Assembly: GCF_022829345.1 (NCBI RefSeq)
Contig: NZ_JAKSXV010000106.1
Location: 248,001-312,000 of the forward strand
Length of the DNA: 64,000 nucleotides
From: Methylobacterium sp. J-090
GTDB lineage: Bacteria > Pseudomonadota > Alphaproteobacteria > Rhizobiales > Beijerinckiaceae
Direction of reading: 5' to 3'
In this document: positions 1 to 9,400 of the stretch, piece after piece
Layout: every line of letters begins with the position of its first letter
How positions within the stretch are numbered: position 1 is the first letter of the stretch
The notes under the pieces: model-generated
Told to the model about the DNA's origin: nothing
Seen by the model: only the letters and a program-made list of their open reading frames with translations
The model's database searches: none
Program-made: the position numbers and the translations under genes

Positions 1-1
1 T

Positions 2-433
2 GTGGCGCAGTCGCAGGTCTACCTGTTCGTGTTCCTCGGTGCGGTGGCGGCGGGTACCATCCTGGGCGGCCCCATCGGCGACCGCTTCGGGCGCAAGCCC
101 GTCATCTGGGCCTCGATCCTGGGCGTGCTGCCCTTTACCCTGGCCCTGCCGCACGCCGATCTGGTCTGGACGGTGGTGCTCACCGTGCCCATCGGCCTGA
201 TCCTGGCCTCGGCGATGCCGGCGATCCTCGTCTACGCACAGGAGCTCCTGCCGGGCCGGATCGGCCTCGTCGGCGGGCTGTTCTTCGGCTTCGCCTTCGG
301 GATGGGTGGCCTCGGGGCGGCGATCCTCGGCGAGGTGGCCGATCATGCCGGCATCACCACGGTCTACGCCCTGTGCGCCTACCTGCCGCTCATCGGCCTC
401 TCGGCGGTGTTCCTGCCACGCCTGACGCGGTGA
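2..433 (+). CDS. MFS transporter, fosmidomycin-resistance (Fsr)-like, C-terminal part
   Basis: The 5' end lies outside the window; the visible frame carries the last 143 residues. They form about five hydrophobic segments. A GDRFGRK loop at visible residues 26-32 is the cytoplasmic signature between the two halves of MFS carriers, so this is roughly the third quarter to the end. The block around LPGRIGLVGGLFFG, followed by a conserved Gly-rich helix, resembles the C-terminal half of Fsr-type fosmidomycin exporters. The substrate cannot be told from this fragment. The GTG at base 2 is an internal codon, not a credible start. Confidence 0.8.
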   Translation: MAQSQVYLFVFLGAVAAGTILGGPIGDRFGRKPVIWASILGVLPFTLALPHADLVWTVVLTVPIGLILASAMPAILVYAQELLPGRIGLVGGLFFGFAFGMGGLGAAILGEVADHAGITTVYALCAYLPLIGLSAVFLPRLTR

Positions 434-504
434 CTTCGCGTCAGTGCAAGAGGGGACCGGCGCCGGAGGCCCGGCCCCTTCGCGAGTGTCCCCGTCTTCG
501 GGCG

Positions 505-837
505 TCAGGCCGCCGCGTTCGAAGCGCCGCCCAGGGTCTGGATCGTCTCGAACCCTTCGAATTGCGGATGGCCGAGGTAGAGCGGCTTCGTCGTGGGAAC
601 CCGGCCATGCGCCTTGCGGAACTGCTCCGAGCGGGTCCACGCCTCGAAGTCGGTCTTCGACGCCCAGACCGTATGCGAGGCGTACAGAACGTGATCGTCG
701 TGCTCGGGTCCGCGCAGCAGGTGAAACTCGACGAAGCCCGGCATCTCGCCGAGCTGGCTGTCGCGTCCGAGCCAAACCTGCTCGAAATCCACAGCCGAGT
801 CCTTGACGACCTTGAAGCGATTCATGGCGATATACAT
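505..837 (-). CDS. IsdG/HmuQ-like haem-degrading monooxygenase (ABM fold)
   Basis: A 110-residue single-domain protein of the antibiotic-biosynthesis-monooxygenase fold. Asn6, Trp67 and His77 fall almost exactly where the IsdG family keeps its catalytic Asn7, Trp67 and His77. That supports a cytosolic haem oxygenase that opens the porphyrin ring and frees iron. The opening residues MYIAMNRF resemble rhizobial HmuQ-type proteins (from memory). No strong Shine-Dalgarno precedes the ATG at 837; Met5 is an alternative start. No haem-uptake genes adjoin it here. It could be another ABM enzyme, but the residue triad argues for haem. Confidence 0.75.
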   Translation of the reverse strand: MYIAMNRFKVVKDSAVDFEQVWLGRDSQLGEMPGFVEFHLLRGPEHDDHVLYASHTVWASKTDFEAWTRSEQFRKAHGRVPTTKPLYLGHPQFEGFETIQTLGGASNAAA

Positions 838-1265
838 GATGGAAATCCGGGGTTCTCGAAGGGGTTCGGGTTGCCAGGCATCCTAGCCCAGGCGAGACGA
901 CAACCGGAAGCGCCGCTCCATGGCGTTCGCCAACGTGTCGCGGCGTTCCCGATGCCGGTCCGCTGGCGTCGTTCTTCCAAACGGAGCGCTTGCCTTTCGG
1001 GCCGGCTTTGTGGTCAAGCTGCGGGCAGAGTGGAGTTCTGACCGAATTCGAGCAATACCGATGTCAGTGCTGAGGCAGAGGATGTGCTGAGCTTCGGATG
1101 CAGACTTGCTGGAGCGGCCTTGCCGGAGTGTATCGAAATCAACGCCGGGGCTTCTGAGCTCAAGGGCGGTTCGTATGACACCGTGCGACACCACTCGTTT
1201 TCGACGCGTTTCCGTCGTTGGTCCGGGCGGAAACGTCACGTCAACTTCAAGGACTGAATCGAGAG
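838..1265. other. Intergenic region without a supported gene
   Basis: This 428-base stretch lies between the divergent haem-monooxygenase and XRE-regulator genes. Open frames on both strands here are Arg/Ser-rich and resemble no protein family, so I treat them as chance. It should hold the promoters of both neighbours, but I found no convincing operator or riboswitch. Confidence 0.5.
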
Positions 1266-1679
1266 ATGATGCCTAAGCAGACCACCGATGTCGATCGCCT
1301 CGTCGGATTGCGGATCACCGCCCTCCGCAAGGCGCGCGGCTTGAGTCAGACCGCGCTCGGCACCGCCGTCGGCGTGACCTTCCAGCAGGTCCAGAAATAC
1401 GAGAAGGGCCAGAACCGCGTCGGCGCCGGGCGCCTGCGCGAGATCGCCCGCCTCCTTGAGGTGCCGGTCTCGGCGTTCTTCGAGGATGACGACGCCGACG
1501 GCACCCAGTCAGACGTCTTCGGTTTCCTCAGTGCCCAGGGCGCCATCGAACTGCTGCGGGCCTACGCCCTGATCGAGAACGACCAGCTCCGCCGCGATGC
1601 GCTCGCCATCGTCCGCACCATCTCCAAGATGGGCAAGCCGGCCCCGGGGTCCGAAGCCGCCGAGGAAGCCACCAAGTAG
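1266..1679 (+). CDS. XRE-family transcriptional regulator
   Basis: A 137-residue regulator. An XRE/Cro helix-turn-helix occupies about residues 10-66, with the motif GLSQTALGTAVGVTFQQVQK followed by YEKGQNR and a helix ending VPVSAFFED. The C-terminal tail (about 80-130) is the helical segment common in alphaproteobacterial relatives. I start at ATG 1266, preceded by GAGAG; ATG 1269 is equally usable, and a longer frame from 1218 has no ribosome site. The target is unknown. A stop-interrupted fragment at 28309-28527 resembles this protein's C-terminal half. Confidence 0.85.
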   Translation: MMPKQTTDVDRLVGLRITALRKARGLSQTALGTAVGVTFQQVQKYEKGQNRVGAGRLREIARLLEVPVSAFFEDDDADGTQSDVFGFLSAQGAIELLRAYALIENDQLRRDALAIVRTISKMGKPAPGSEAAEEATK

Positions 1680-1690
1680 GACGTCCGGGC

Positions 1691-3001
1691 TCATCCGATC
1701 AGGTGAAAGAAGCTTCCCGTCACGCGCCCGAGGCGATGACCGGCGAGCCCCAGGGCCACCCCCTCCGCATCGGTGACACGGGCGAGCGCCGCCGCTTCCC
1801 CGGGGGCGGGGGTGCGCTCGCTCGCGTAATGGAACTCGTGGCCGACGAGGCGCGCGCCCGCGCGTCCGAGGGGACCGTCGGCGATAAGGGTCGCGACCCT
1901 GTAGCCGAGATGCAGCTTCCGCGTCCGGTAGGAGGTCGCCACCGGGAGCAGCCCCGCCATGGCATGGGTGACCCCCTCGGCATCCTCTAGGCTCTCGCCC
2001 AGCACCATGTAGCCGCCGCACTCGCCGTGAACCGGCCTTTCCCGCGCGAAATCGCGTAGACCTGTCAGGAAGGTCACCGCTTCGGCCAACCGCCCGGCAT
2101 GGAGCTCAGGGTAGCCGCCCGGCAGCCAGGCCGCGTCGCAATCGGCCGGCGGGGCTTCGTCGGCGAGCGGCGAGAACGGGACGAGTTCCGCGCCCTGCGC
2201 CCGCCAGCCCGCCGCCATGTGCGGATAGAGGAACGAGAACGCCGCGTCCGCGGCCACCGCGATGCGCTGGCCCGGCGGATTCGGAAGGGCGCCGGCCCGA
2301 GGCGGTGGCGTGGTACCCGAGGCGGCGGCCAGGATCGCGTCGAGGTCGAGGCCGGCTTCGGCCAGATCCGCCAGCCGGTCGAGGCGCGCGTCGAGGTCGC
2401 TGGTCTCGCGGGCCTGGACGAGGCCGAGATGGCGTTCGGGCAGGGTGAGGCCGGCGTCGCGCATGAGGGCGCCGAGGACCGGCAGGCCGACCTTGGCGAG
2501 TCCAGCCTCCACGAGGCGGCGGTGGCGCGGACTCGCGACCTTGTTGAGCACAACCCCGGCAATGCGGATGCGCGGATCGTAGAGGGAGCAGCCCAGCGCC
2601 ACGGCGGCGGCCGATTGCGCCGCCCCCGACACGTCGAGGACGAGGAGCACGGGCCAGCCGTAGCGCGCGGCAATGTCGGCGTTGGCGCCCGTGCGGCCGG
2701 CCCCTGCCACGATTCCGTCGAACAGCCCCATGGAGCCCTCCGCCACCACGATGTCGGCGTTCGCGCCGGCGAGCCCCGCCACCGCGTCGAGCATGGGCTC
2801 GGGCATGGCGAAGCTGTCGAGATTGAAGCTCGGGTACCCCGTGGCGGCCGCGTGGAAGGCCGGATCGATGTAGTCCGGCCCGCACTTGGCGCCGCGTACG
2901 GCGATCCTGCGGCGGCTGAGCGCCCGCATGAGCGCAAGGGTCACGGTGGTCTTGCCGGAACTCGACCGGGGCGCGGCGACGAGGAGGCCGGGCACGCTCA
3001 T
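1691..3001 (-). CDS. cobB: Cobyrinic/hydrogenobyrinic acid a,c-diamide synthase
   Basis: A 436-residue amidotransferase that uses ATP and glutamine to amidate the a and c side chains of the corrin ring. A P-loop (APRSSSGKTT) sits at about residues 10-19, in a dethiobiotin-synthetase-like domain. The C-terminal class I glutaminase domain carries the catalytic Cys near residue 328 in HGECGGYM, and a late HEFHY motif. The ATG at 3001 overlaps the stop of cobM by four bases, which fixes the start; the frame is open for 300 codons further upstream but that part is antisense-type noise over cobM. With cobM beside it, the aerobic pathway is the likely setting. Confidence 0.93.
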   Translation of the reverse strand: MSVPGLLVAAPRSSSGKTTVTLALMRALSRRRIAVRGAKCGPDYIDPAFHAAATGYPSFNLDSFAMPEPMLDAVAGLAGANADIVVAEGSMGLFDGIVAGAGRTGANADIAARYGWPVLLVLDVSGAAQSAAAVALGCSLYDPRIRIAGVVLNKVASPRHRRLVEAGLAKVGLPVLGALMRDAGLTLPERHLGLVQARETSDLDARLDRLADLAEAGLDLDAILAAASGTTPPPRAGALPNPPGQRIAVAADAAFSFLYPHMAAGWRAQGAELVPFSPLADEAPPADCDAAWLPGGYPELHAGRLAEAVTFLTGLRDFARERPVHGECGGYMVLGESLEDAEGVTHAMAGLLPVATSYRTRKLHLGYRVATLIADGPLGRAGARLVGHEFHYASERTPAPGEAAALARVTDAEGVALGLAGHRLGRVTGSFFHLIG

Positions 3002-3795
3002 GCGCGCTCCCCCGCCACGGGGCCGGCGGCGCTCGTACCAGCCTGCGGCCTGAAGCGGCGGTCGTAATCGCTGGAGTAGAGCGCGCTCTCGCGGAACTCC
3101 GCCGGGTCGAGGGCGGGACCGACGAGGATGAGGGCCGTGCGCTCGAGCCTTGCCTCGGCCACCAGCCCCGCGATGGTCGCGAGGGTGCCGGTGAGCACGC
3201 GCTCGTCGGGCCAGGTGGCGCGGAACACCACGGCCGTCGGGCATTCGGGCCCGTAGAATGGCGTCAGCTCGGCCACCACCCCATCGATGACGTGGATCGA
3301 GAGATGGAGCGCCAGGGTCGCGCCCGTGGCGGCGAAGGCGGACAGCGTCTCGCGCTTCGGCATGGCGCTGGCCCGGCCCGAGGTGCGGGTGAGGATGACG
3401 GATTGCGCCAGCCCCGGCACGGTGAGTTCGCGACCCAGAACGGCGGCGGCGGCGGCGAAGGACGGGACCCCCGGCGTCACCGTGTAGGGGATGCCGGCTT
3501 GGGTTAGGCGCCGGGTCTGCTCGGCGAGCGCGCTCCAGATCGACAGGTCGCCCGAATGCAGGCGGGCGACGTCGAGGCCGGCCGCGTTGGCGGCGGTGCA
3601 TTCGGCCACGATGGCGTCGAGGTCCAGCGGCGCGGTATCGACGATCCGCGCCCCCGGCGGGCACCAGCCCAGGATCTCGGGCGCCACCAGGGAGCCGGCA
3701 TGGAGGCAGACGGGGCAGCGCGCGATGAGATCGCGCCCGCGCACGGTGATGAGGTCGGCGGCACCCGGGCCGGCGCCGATGAAATGGACGGTCAT
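2998..3795 (-). CDS. cobM: Precorrin-4 C11-methyltransferase
   Basis: A 265-residue SAM-dependent tetrapyrrole methylase. The N-terminus MTVHFIGAGPGAADLIT is the family's first signature. HSGDLSIWSALAEQ (about residues 80-93) and TPGVPSFAAAAAVLG follow as in CobM/CbiF. It methylates C-11 of precorrin-4 during corrin ring contraction. ATG 3795 overlaps the stop of the upstream cobE by four bases, and its own stop overlaps the cobB start by four, so the three genes are translationally coupled on the minus strand. Confidence 0.93.
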   Translation of the reverse strand: MTVHFIGAGPGAADLITVRGRDLIARCPVCLHAGSLVAPEILGWCPPGARIVDTAPLDLDAIVAECTAANAAGLDVARLHSGDLSIWSALAEQTRRLTQAGIPYTVTPGVPSFAAAAAVLGRELTVPGLAQSVILTRTSGRASAMPKRETLSAFAATGATLALHLSIHVIDGVVAELTPFYGPECPTAVVFRATWPDERVLTGTLATIAGLVAEARLERTALILVGPALDPAEFRESALYSSDYDRRFRPQAGTSAAGPVAGERA

Positions 3796-4175
3796 GGCGC
3801 CTGAGTGACGGATTCCGGCGCGAGCGCAAGGGCGCATGTCGCACCGAGGCTCGCGATGCGGGGAAGAAGGAGGGCGGCGCCCACGCCCGCGACCGCCAGG
3901 GCGGCGGCCTCCGCAACGGACCCGACGCCCCGTGTCGCCGCGATGCGGGACGAGCGGGTGACGATTTGACCGTCCACGGCGATCATCGCCTCGGCCGAGA
4001 CTCCGATCAGGGGCACGCCCAGGGTGGCGGCCACGGCGCCGATCGCGGGCTCGCCCGCCCGGTCGACAGGGGTGGCGAGGCATCCGAGGGGCACGCCTCG
4101 GGTGGCGAGTGCCTGGTGGACGAGGGCAAGAATCTCGTCGGCCGACGTGGCGTGGCGAAACCCGATTCCGGCCAC
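3792..4175 (-). CDS. cobE: CobE/CbiG C-terminal-domain cobalamin biosynthesis protein
   Basis: A 127-residue protein starting at GTG 4175 with VAGIGFRHATSADEIL, matching the CobE/CbiG C-terminal domain. In the aerobic pathway CobE is a small accessory protein required for cobalamin synthesis whose exact chemistry is unclear. A longer open frame runs to 4526, but it would translate a dispersed intergenic repeat (4228-4254) that recurs outside genes near 6.2 kb, so the short GTG start is preferred. It couples by ATGA overlap to cobM. No other cob gene lies upstream on this strand. Confidence 0.8.
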   Translation of the reverse strand: MAGIGFRHATSADEILALVHQALATRGVPLGCLATPVDRAGEPAIGAVAATLGVPLIGVSAEAMIAVDGQIVTRSSRIAATRGVGSVAEAAALAVAGVGAALLLPRIASLGATCALALAPESVTQAP

Positions 4176-5000
4176 GCAGGTCTGTGGCGGGTGCTTTTCC
4201 GTCGGCGGTCCATCTTCGAAAGGGTCGCACACCTCACCCTGTCCCTCTCCTTCCGGGAGGGCGGACCCGCATGTCGTCCCGCCCTTCGGCGCCACGCGGG
4301 ATCGGCCGACCCCGTCAGCCGCAAAACCATATCCTGTCCGTGTGCATCGGGAGCCTGCCCGAGAGGTGCTTAACAGGGAGTGGCTTGCCAGGGGAATGAG
4401 CCCTGCCACGATGGGGGCCCGTGCGCCTGTACCTCGATCTGGCGCAGCTTCAGCACAACCTGTTCTGCACTCGTTCTCTGACCTCGCCGCAGGTCCCGCT
4501 CCTCCGGTCCTGGCTGATCCTCTCAATCAGCCCGGTCCAAAGCCGGTCGCTCAGGTCAGGTGGCTGTGCGGTGCATACTGCCTGAACCCGATGGCCGCGA
4601 CCTCGCTGGCCCTGACGGCTATCGCGCCATGTGAAGCCGATGATTCTTCAAAGCACATTCGAGAGTCGTGATCGGCAATCCCGTTGCCGGAATATCCCGC
4701 TGTGATCTTCGTATTTCACCTGGATACTTTGTATATTTTTGGAAACTTGTTGCTTGCGCGCCACGCAGTCAATGCTTCTAAAGGCGGGACCAGATTGATT
4801 GCGCAAAATGGCCTTTCGGAACTTTATGATCCCGTGCGGTTCTGCCATGACAGGGAAACGTACTCGGCCGCTTTTGTGGAGCTTCTATAGAGGCTATCGG
4901 CGATGGATTTCCGATGAGGATTTGTCCCTGGCTCGCGATTAGCTAGAGGCATGAGTACAAATCAAAATTTATAAGCTGTAGAAGCTGGGAGGGTATCACA
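4176..5000. other. Intergenic region: dispersed repeat, hairpin, AT-rich promoter zone
   Basis: 825 bases without a supported gene. 4228-4254 is a copy of a dispersed repeat also found at 6184-6210. A hairpin with arms near 4379-4387 and 4410-4418 follows. From about 4640 the DNA becomes clearly AT-richer than its surroundings up to the Hint-domain gene at 5001, which suggests acquired sequence or a strong promoter zone. A short frame at 4684-4890 is unconvincing. I looked for a cobalamin riboswitch and did not find its core. Confidence 0.5.
4228..4254. repeat. Dispersed intergenic repeat, copy 1
   Basis: 27 bases identical to 6184-6210, followed in both places by a GGAG-containing palindrome remnant and GGACCCGC. 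Here the downstream half-palindrome is imperfect. It lies just upstream of cobE and helps place that gene's start. Confidence 0.7.
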
Positions 5001-6020
5001 ATGGCTTTGCCACTCGTATTCCGCAACACTGTGTTCCAATCTGGTTTTGCCGGCACGGACGATGGTGCACCTTCTGCGACTTTCCAAGTCGATGACGCTA
5101 CGACCAGTCCCCTGACTGTAAATGGGACGGTCAACGCAGTCGGCGACCCCATAACGGTCACCGGCACCCTGCCGGGATCTACGGGTTCTTCGACGTCGAC
5201 GTTCTACGCGACGCAGTACGACAATGGATCGATGATCCAGTTTACCAACTCGCAAACCGGCGCCGGTGCTGGATCGACTCGCCTGATCCTCTCGAATTCA
5301 CAAGTGTTCGGATCGGGGTCGGCGAACAGGACACGCTTCACGGCCGACTCGAATGGCACCTTGGGTGATTATGTGGCGCCTGTCTGCTTCACGACCGGCA
5401 CGCTGATCCGTACGGCGCGTGGCGAAGTCGCTGTCGAGGATCTATGTGTCGGCGACGTCGCCGTGACCGCCTCGGGCGCCATGCGCGCCGTCATTTGGAT
5501 CGGACATCGCGAACTCAGGGGCGCCGGCCAGCCGCTGACCCATGATCAGCAGCCTATCCGTGTGCGAGCCGGTGCTTTCGGGCCGGGTCTGCCCGCCCGG
5601 GATCTGCGTCTCTCATCGGGCCACCCCGTCCTCGTCGGGGCGGATGCGGACAGCCAGGGCGGCGCCCTCGTGCCGATCATGTGCCTGATCAACGGCACCA
5701 CCATCATCCGCGAACCGGCCACGAGCGTTACCTACTGGCACGTCGAGCTCGATGCCCACGACATCCTGCTCGCCGAAGGTCTGGCGGCTGAGAGCTACCT
5801 CGATGGGGGCGACCGTCCGTTCTTCGTCGAAGGCTCCGACCACGCGCTGCACAATCCCGACTTCGTGGTGCCGGGCTTGTCGGGCCGTTGCCGCCCGGTG
5901 GCAGTGGACGGCCCTTTGGTCGAGGCGGAGAGGGCGCGTCTCGATACGGTATTCGCCGCGGAGCTGAGTGGGCACAGTGCCTGGGACGCCAGCAACGGAC
6001 TCGCAGCACTCGTTGCGTGA
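5001..6020 (+). CDS. Hint (hedgehog/intein) domain protein
   Basis: A 339-residue protein. Residues 1-125 are Ser/Thr/Gly-rich and of unknown fold. The Hint_2-type domain begins at Cys129 (CFTTGTLIRTARGEVAVEDL), the nucleophile position of inteins and hedgehog autoprocessing domains. A conserved His208 (SSGHPVLV) and LLAEGLAAESYLD follow. Such domains cleave or splice their own chain; whether this one is active is inference. The ATG has an excellent ribosome site, GGGAGGG eight bases upstream. The gene stands alone between AT-rich DNA and a hairpin cluster. It lacks a recognisable signal peptide, though related alphaproteobacterial Hint proteins are often surface-associated. Confidence 0.82.
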   Translation: MALPLVFRNTVFQSGFAGTDDGAPSATFQVDDATTSPLTVNGTVNAVGDPITVTGTLPGSTGSSTSTFYATQYDNGSMIQFTNSQTGAGAGSTRLILSNSQVFGSGSANRTRFTADSNGTLGDYVAPVCFTTGTLIRTARGEVAVEDLCVGDVAVTASGAMRAVIWIGHRELRGAGQPLTHDQQPIRVRAGAFGPGLPARDLRLSSGHPVLVGADADSQGGALVPIMCLINGTTIIREPATSVTYWHVELDAHDILLAEGLAAESYLDGGDRPFFVEGSDHALHNPDFVVPGLSGRCRPVAVDGPLVEAERARLDTVFAAELSGHSAWDASNGLAALVA

Positions 6021-6473
6021 GCCGAAGGACGATGGAACTGCGAGGGAGCTGAGACGCGAACGTGCGATCTGGCTCCCTCTCATACCTCTTCCGGTTGATC
6101 ACTTCTGATCGAACGGTCGCGTCGGTGCTCCCTCTCCTGGAAGGAGAGGGTTGGGATTAGGTGTGGTCCCTCTCCGGAAAGGTCACACCTCACCCTGTCC
6201 CTCTCCTTCCAGGAGAGGGGACCCGCGTTTCACCGCCTCCCCGACCTGATCAAGCGGAAACCGTATCACGCGACGCCTTCCTGGCACGCCGGGCCTCCGA
6301 CAGGCGCTTGGCCCGGCTGACGCGCGACATCGGCCTTCCCGAAGGGCACGGTCTTGAGTTCGGCCCGGTCGACAATCCCACGCCGCTGCCCGGCGGCCTT
6401 CGCATCACATTCGTCGACCGCGATCTCGATGCGGGGGCCTGCCTTAGGCGGCGCCGATCTGTGGCGCTTTAGA
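6021..6473. other. Intergenic region dominated by a hairpin repeat
   Basis: 453 bases between convergent genes (Hint protein and glycosyltransferase). The left half contains the REP-like cluster at 6130-6219. I see no credible gene in the rest; a 103-codon frame at 6161-6472 runs through the repeat and resembles nothing. The hairpins could terminate transcription from both sides. Confidence 0.5.
6130..6219. repeat. REP-like cluster of three palindromes
   Basis: Three nested inverted repeats are visible. CCCTCTCC (6130-6137) pairs with GGAGAGGG (6143-6150). AGGTGTG (6159-6165) pairs with CACACCT (6184-6190). CCCTCTCC (6199-6206) pairs with GGAGAGGG (6212-6219). The segment 6184-6210 is a direct copy of 4228-4254. 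It sits between convergent genes, the usual position of REP/BIME-type elements. Confidence 0.75.
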
Positions 6474-9400
6474 TCACGACGGTTTGGATGTGATGATCTC
6501 ATGGTACAGTTGAAGTAGATCATCACCTTGATCCGCGGTGGTTCGTACAGAGGTCCGCACAATGGGCGGGCTCTGACGGAAGCGCTCCGGGTCCGCGTCG
6601 ATGCGCGACAGGACCCTACGTAAGCCATCCGGCGATCCGACGTCGATTCGGAATCCATCGACATTGTCGGTCAGATCGGCTCCGATTGCGCCCCGGTCGC
6701 TTGCGATGACCCAGAGCCCGGCAGCTCGCGCTTCACGTGTGACAAGGCCATAGCTTTCCGGCCACAGGGACGGCGCGAGCAGAACGTCGAGCTCGGCATA
6801 AAGCTCGGCAACGGCGTCTTGCGGCTGCCGCCCGATGAGCCGAACCGGTGTGGTGCCCCAGATCTCCGTCGCGCTTTCCTCGGGCGCGCGGGCGTGATCG
6901 ACCAGCGTCAGATCGAGGTTCGCGAACGCCCCCGCACGCAGGACGGACTCGATCAGCGTCGCGCCCTTGTGCGTCGTACGCCCGCCGACCTGTCCGAGGC
7001 GCACACGGCCTACCGCCCCCTGACGACGCGGAACGAAGGACATCGCCGGAATTCCGTTCGGAACTGCGACGGTTCGCGGATGACCGGCCGCCTGGTAGAG
7101 GCGGGCGAAATTCTCCGACACGGCAAGGAGTGCGTGAGCGCCGTCGAGCAGCCGTCCGAGTTTCCGCCTGCGGCCCAGCGAGGCGATCGGGTCGAGAGAC
7201 CGGTCCGTCGCGTCCACCAACGGATCCGCAGAGGGCGTATGGACCTGTCCGTCCGCATCGACGAGGAACTGGAAATCCGAGATCCACCACGCATCGTGCA
7301 GGGTGACGACGTAGGGAATACCGCGTGTGCGGACCGATTCCACCACGGTGCCGGTCAGGTGCTGCACGCAGTGAACATGGACGAGATCGGGCGCGAATCG
7401 ATCGAGAAGTCCCTCGAACGGGTCCCGCATCTTCGGGTCGAACGGTTGCCAACCCCCATGCTCGACCCGCAACGGCGCAATCCGGTACACCGGAACGCCA
7501 CGGTAATGGTCGACGCGCGTGCCGTAGGCCGGATCGGCGCCGTCGTCGGCCGCTGCGACCGCGAACTCGAAACGGTCGCCGGCGCGATCAAGGAAATGAT
7601 CGAGGTTGTCGCGCACGACCCGTGTCGCCCCGCCCACGAGCTGAGGGGGAAAATAGACGTTGAGGATCAGCACGCGGAGCTTTCGCCCCGCCACCGCACG
7701 GTGATGTCGTGGGCGAGACACACCGATACGATGTGTGTCGCGCACCTGGGTTCGGGGCGGGGGCAGCGCACGGGCGAGGACCGCGACGGCTTGATCCAAC
7801 CCATACTCGCCCAGCGCCTTTGCACGGGCCCGCTCGCCGATTGCCCGTCGCAGGGTGCCGTCCACGATCAATCGGTCGAGGGCCTGCAGCCATTCCCCGG
7901 GCGTATCGGCGAGAAGCGCGTCGTTCCCATCGCTGAGAAGCTCCCGGTAGGTGCGCGTACCGGAGACGATCGAGGGGATGCCGCACATCGCGGCTTCCAG
8001 CCACTTGATCTCGCTCTTGGCGTCCGCCATGGGGCCGCGCACGAGCATCGCGAGGTTGATGTCGGCGCCGGAAAGCACCTCCCAGTAGGACGCGACGTCC
8101 GCACAGAAACCGAGCTGCCGTACCCGGTCGGCAAACGGTACAAACCGCGGATCGAGATGGAGGTAGCCGGCGATCACGAGCCGCACATGCGGATGGCGGG
8201 CCAGCACTTCCACCAGGGCGGGGGCGACAAGGACGGTGAAGTCGCGGTTATGTGCCTTCGTGCCCGATCCGTAGAACAGCGTCACGGAGCCTGCCGCGAA
8301 CGCCCTCGCGGGTCGCGCGAGGAAGGGATCGTTGCGCTGGTCGAACCCATTTCGCAGAACGTGGCAGATTCCGCTACGAAGGTGGGGCCGCATGGCCTCG
8401 GCGAGCGCTGGGGTCGATGCGATCCCGGCGTCGCACAGGCGCAGGGCGTAGCGGAACAGCGGCACGCCATATTGAAGCTCGACATAGTCTTTTTGGGTGA
8501 TCTGCCCCTCAAAACTCTCGAACGGATCGGGATAAGACGCGGGCTCGAACAGGAGATCGTCGATCTCGTAGAAAGTGGGTAGCCCCAGGGCCTTGGCATA
8601 GAGGATCGCGTGCAGCACTCCGGGAATGGCCGCGACCCTGTAGAAGATCACCGCCGCTGCCAAATCGAGGCTTGGGCGACATCGATCCGCCTCGTCCTGC
8701 CTGAACAGTTCGACGTCCCATCCGCCATGCTCAAGCTGCGCGCACTTCTGGACGACCCGGTAGTGGTCGCACTGGGGCAGGTCGCGATTGGCCACCACCA
8801 CGATCCGACCGTTGCTGGGGGGCGCAAGCCGTCCCGGTAGAGGGTCGGCAGTCGCGATCACGATCGCGAGGCGGTCGAGGCAGGCCGTGAGATGGGCATC
8901 GGCTTCCACCCGCCGGCCGGCCGAATAGAGGGCTCTGGCCTCGTTGCTGATGTTGGCAAAGACCCGCGCGATTGTCTGATGGGCCGCGTTACGCCATTCG
9001 AACGCCCCTCGAAATTTTTCGGCCGAGCGCTCGATCCGGTCGAGCGCCGCCTCGTTTGCGTCGGTGGCAAGCCCGAGTGCAGCGTGGATGTGGGTCCACA
9101 AGCCGGCGCTCGCCAAGCTGGCCGCCGCCGCGTAGTCGGCGGTCGCCTCAGCGTCGCGTCCGAGCGTCCGCAATGCGTCGGCGCGCTGGTGAAGAAGCCG
9201 TCCTTCCCCCGGCGCGAGGGCAAGCCCCCGCTCCGCGGCCTGCAACGCAAGGGCGTGATCGTGCCGCATCAGATGATAGTCGCTGACTCGGCTGAACAGC
9301 CTTGCGCCACCTGACCCGTGAATCGCACGATGCTCGACGAAGCCGGCCTCGACAAAATGCTTCAGGGCCGCGAACCGGCCCGGTGGGGGGGGATCCAGGT

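Noticed and set aside
883..1239. 118-codon minus-strand frame in the left intergenic region
   Set aside because: Ser/Arg-rich with no ribosome site or family resemblance.
4340..4440. Possible cobalamin riboswitch near the cob genes
   Set aside because: Fragments such as AACAGGGA and a hairpin are present on the plus strand, but the GCCACTG box and the AGACCTGCC-type end are missing, and the plus strand leads away from cobE-cobM-cobB.
3796..4526. N-terminal extension of cobE to 4526
   Set aside because: It would translate a dispersed intergenic repeat and adds about 117 residues unlike CobE.
4684..4890. 68-codon plus-strand frame in AT-rich DNA
   Set aside because: Needs a TTG start, has no Shine-Dalgarno and resembles no protein.
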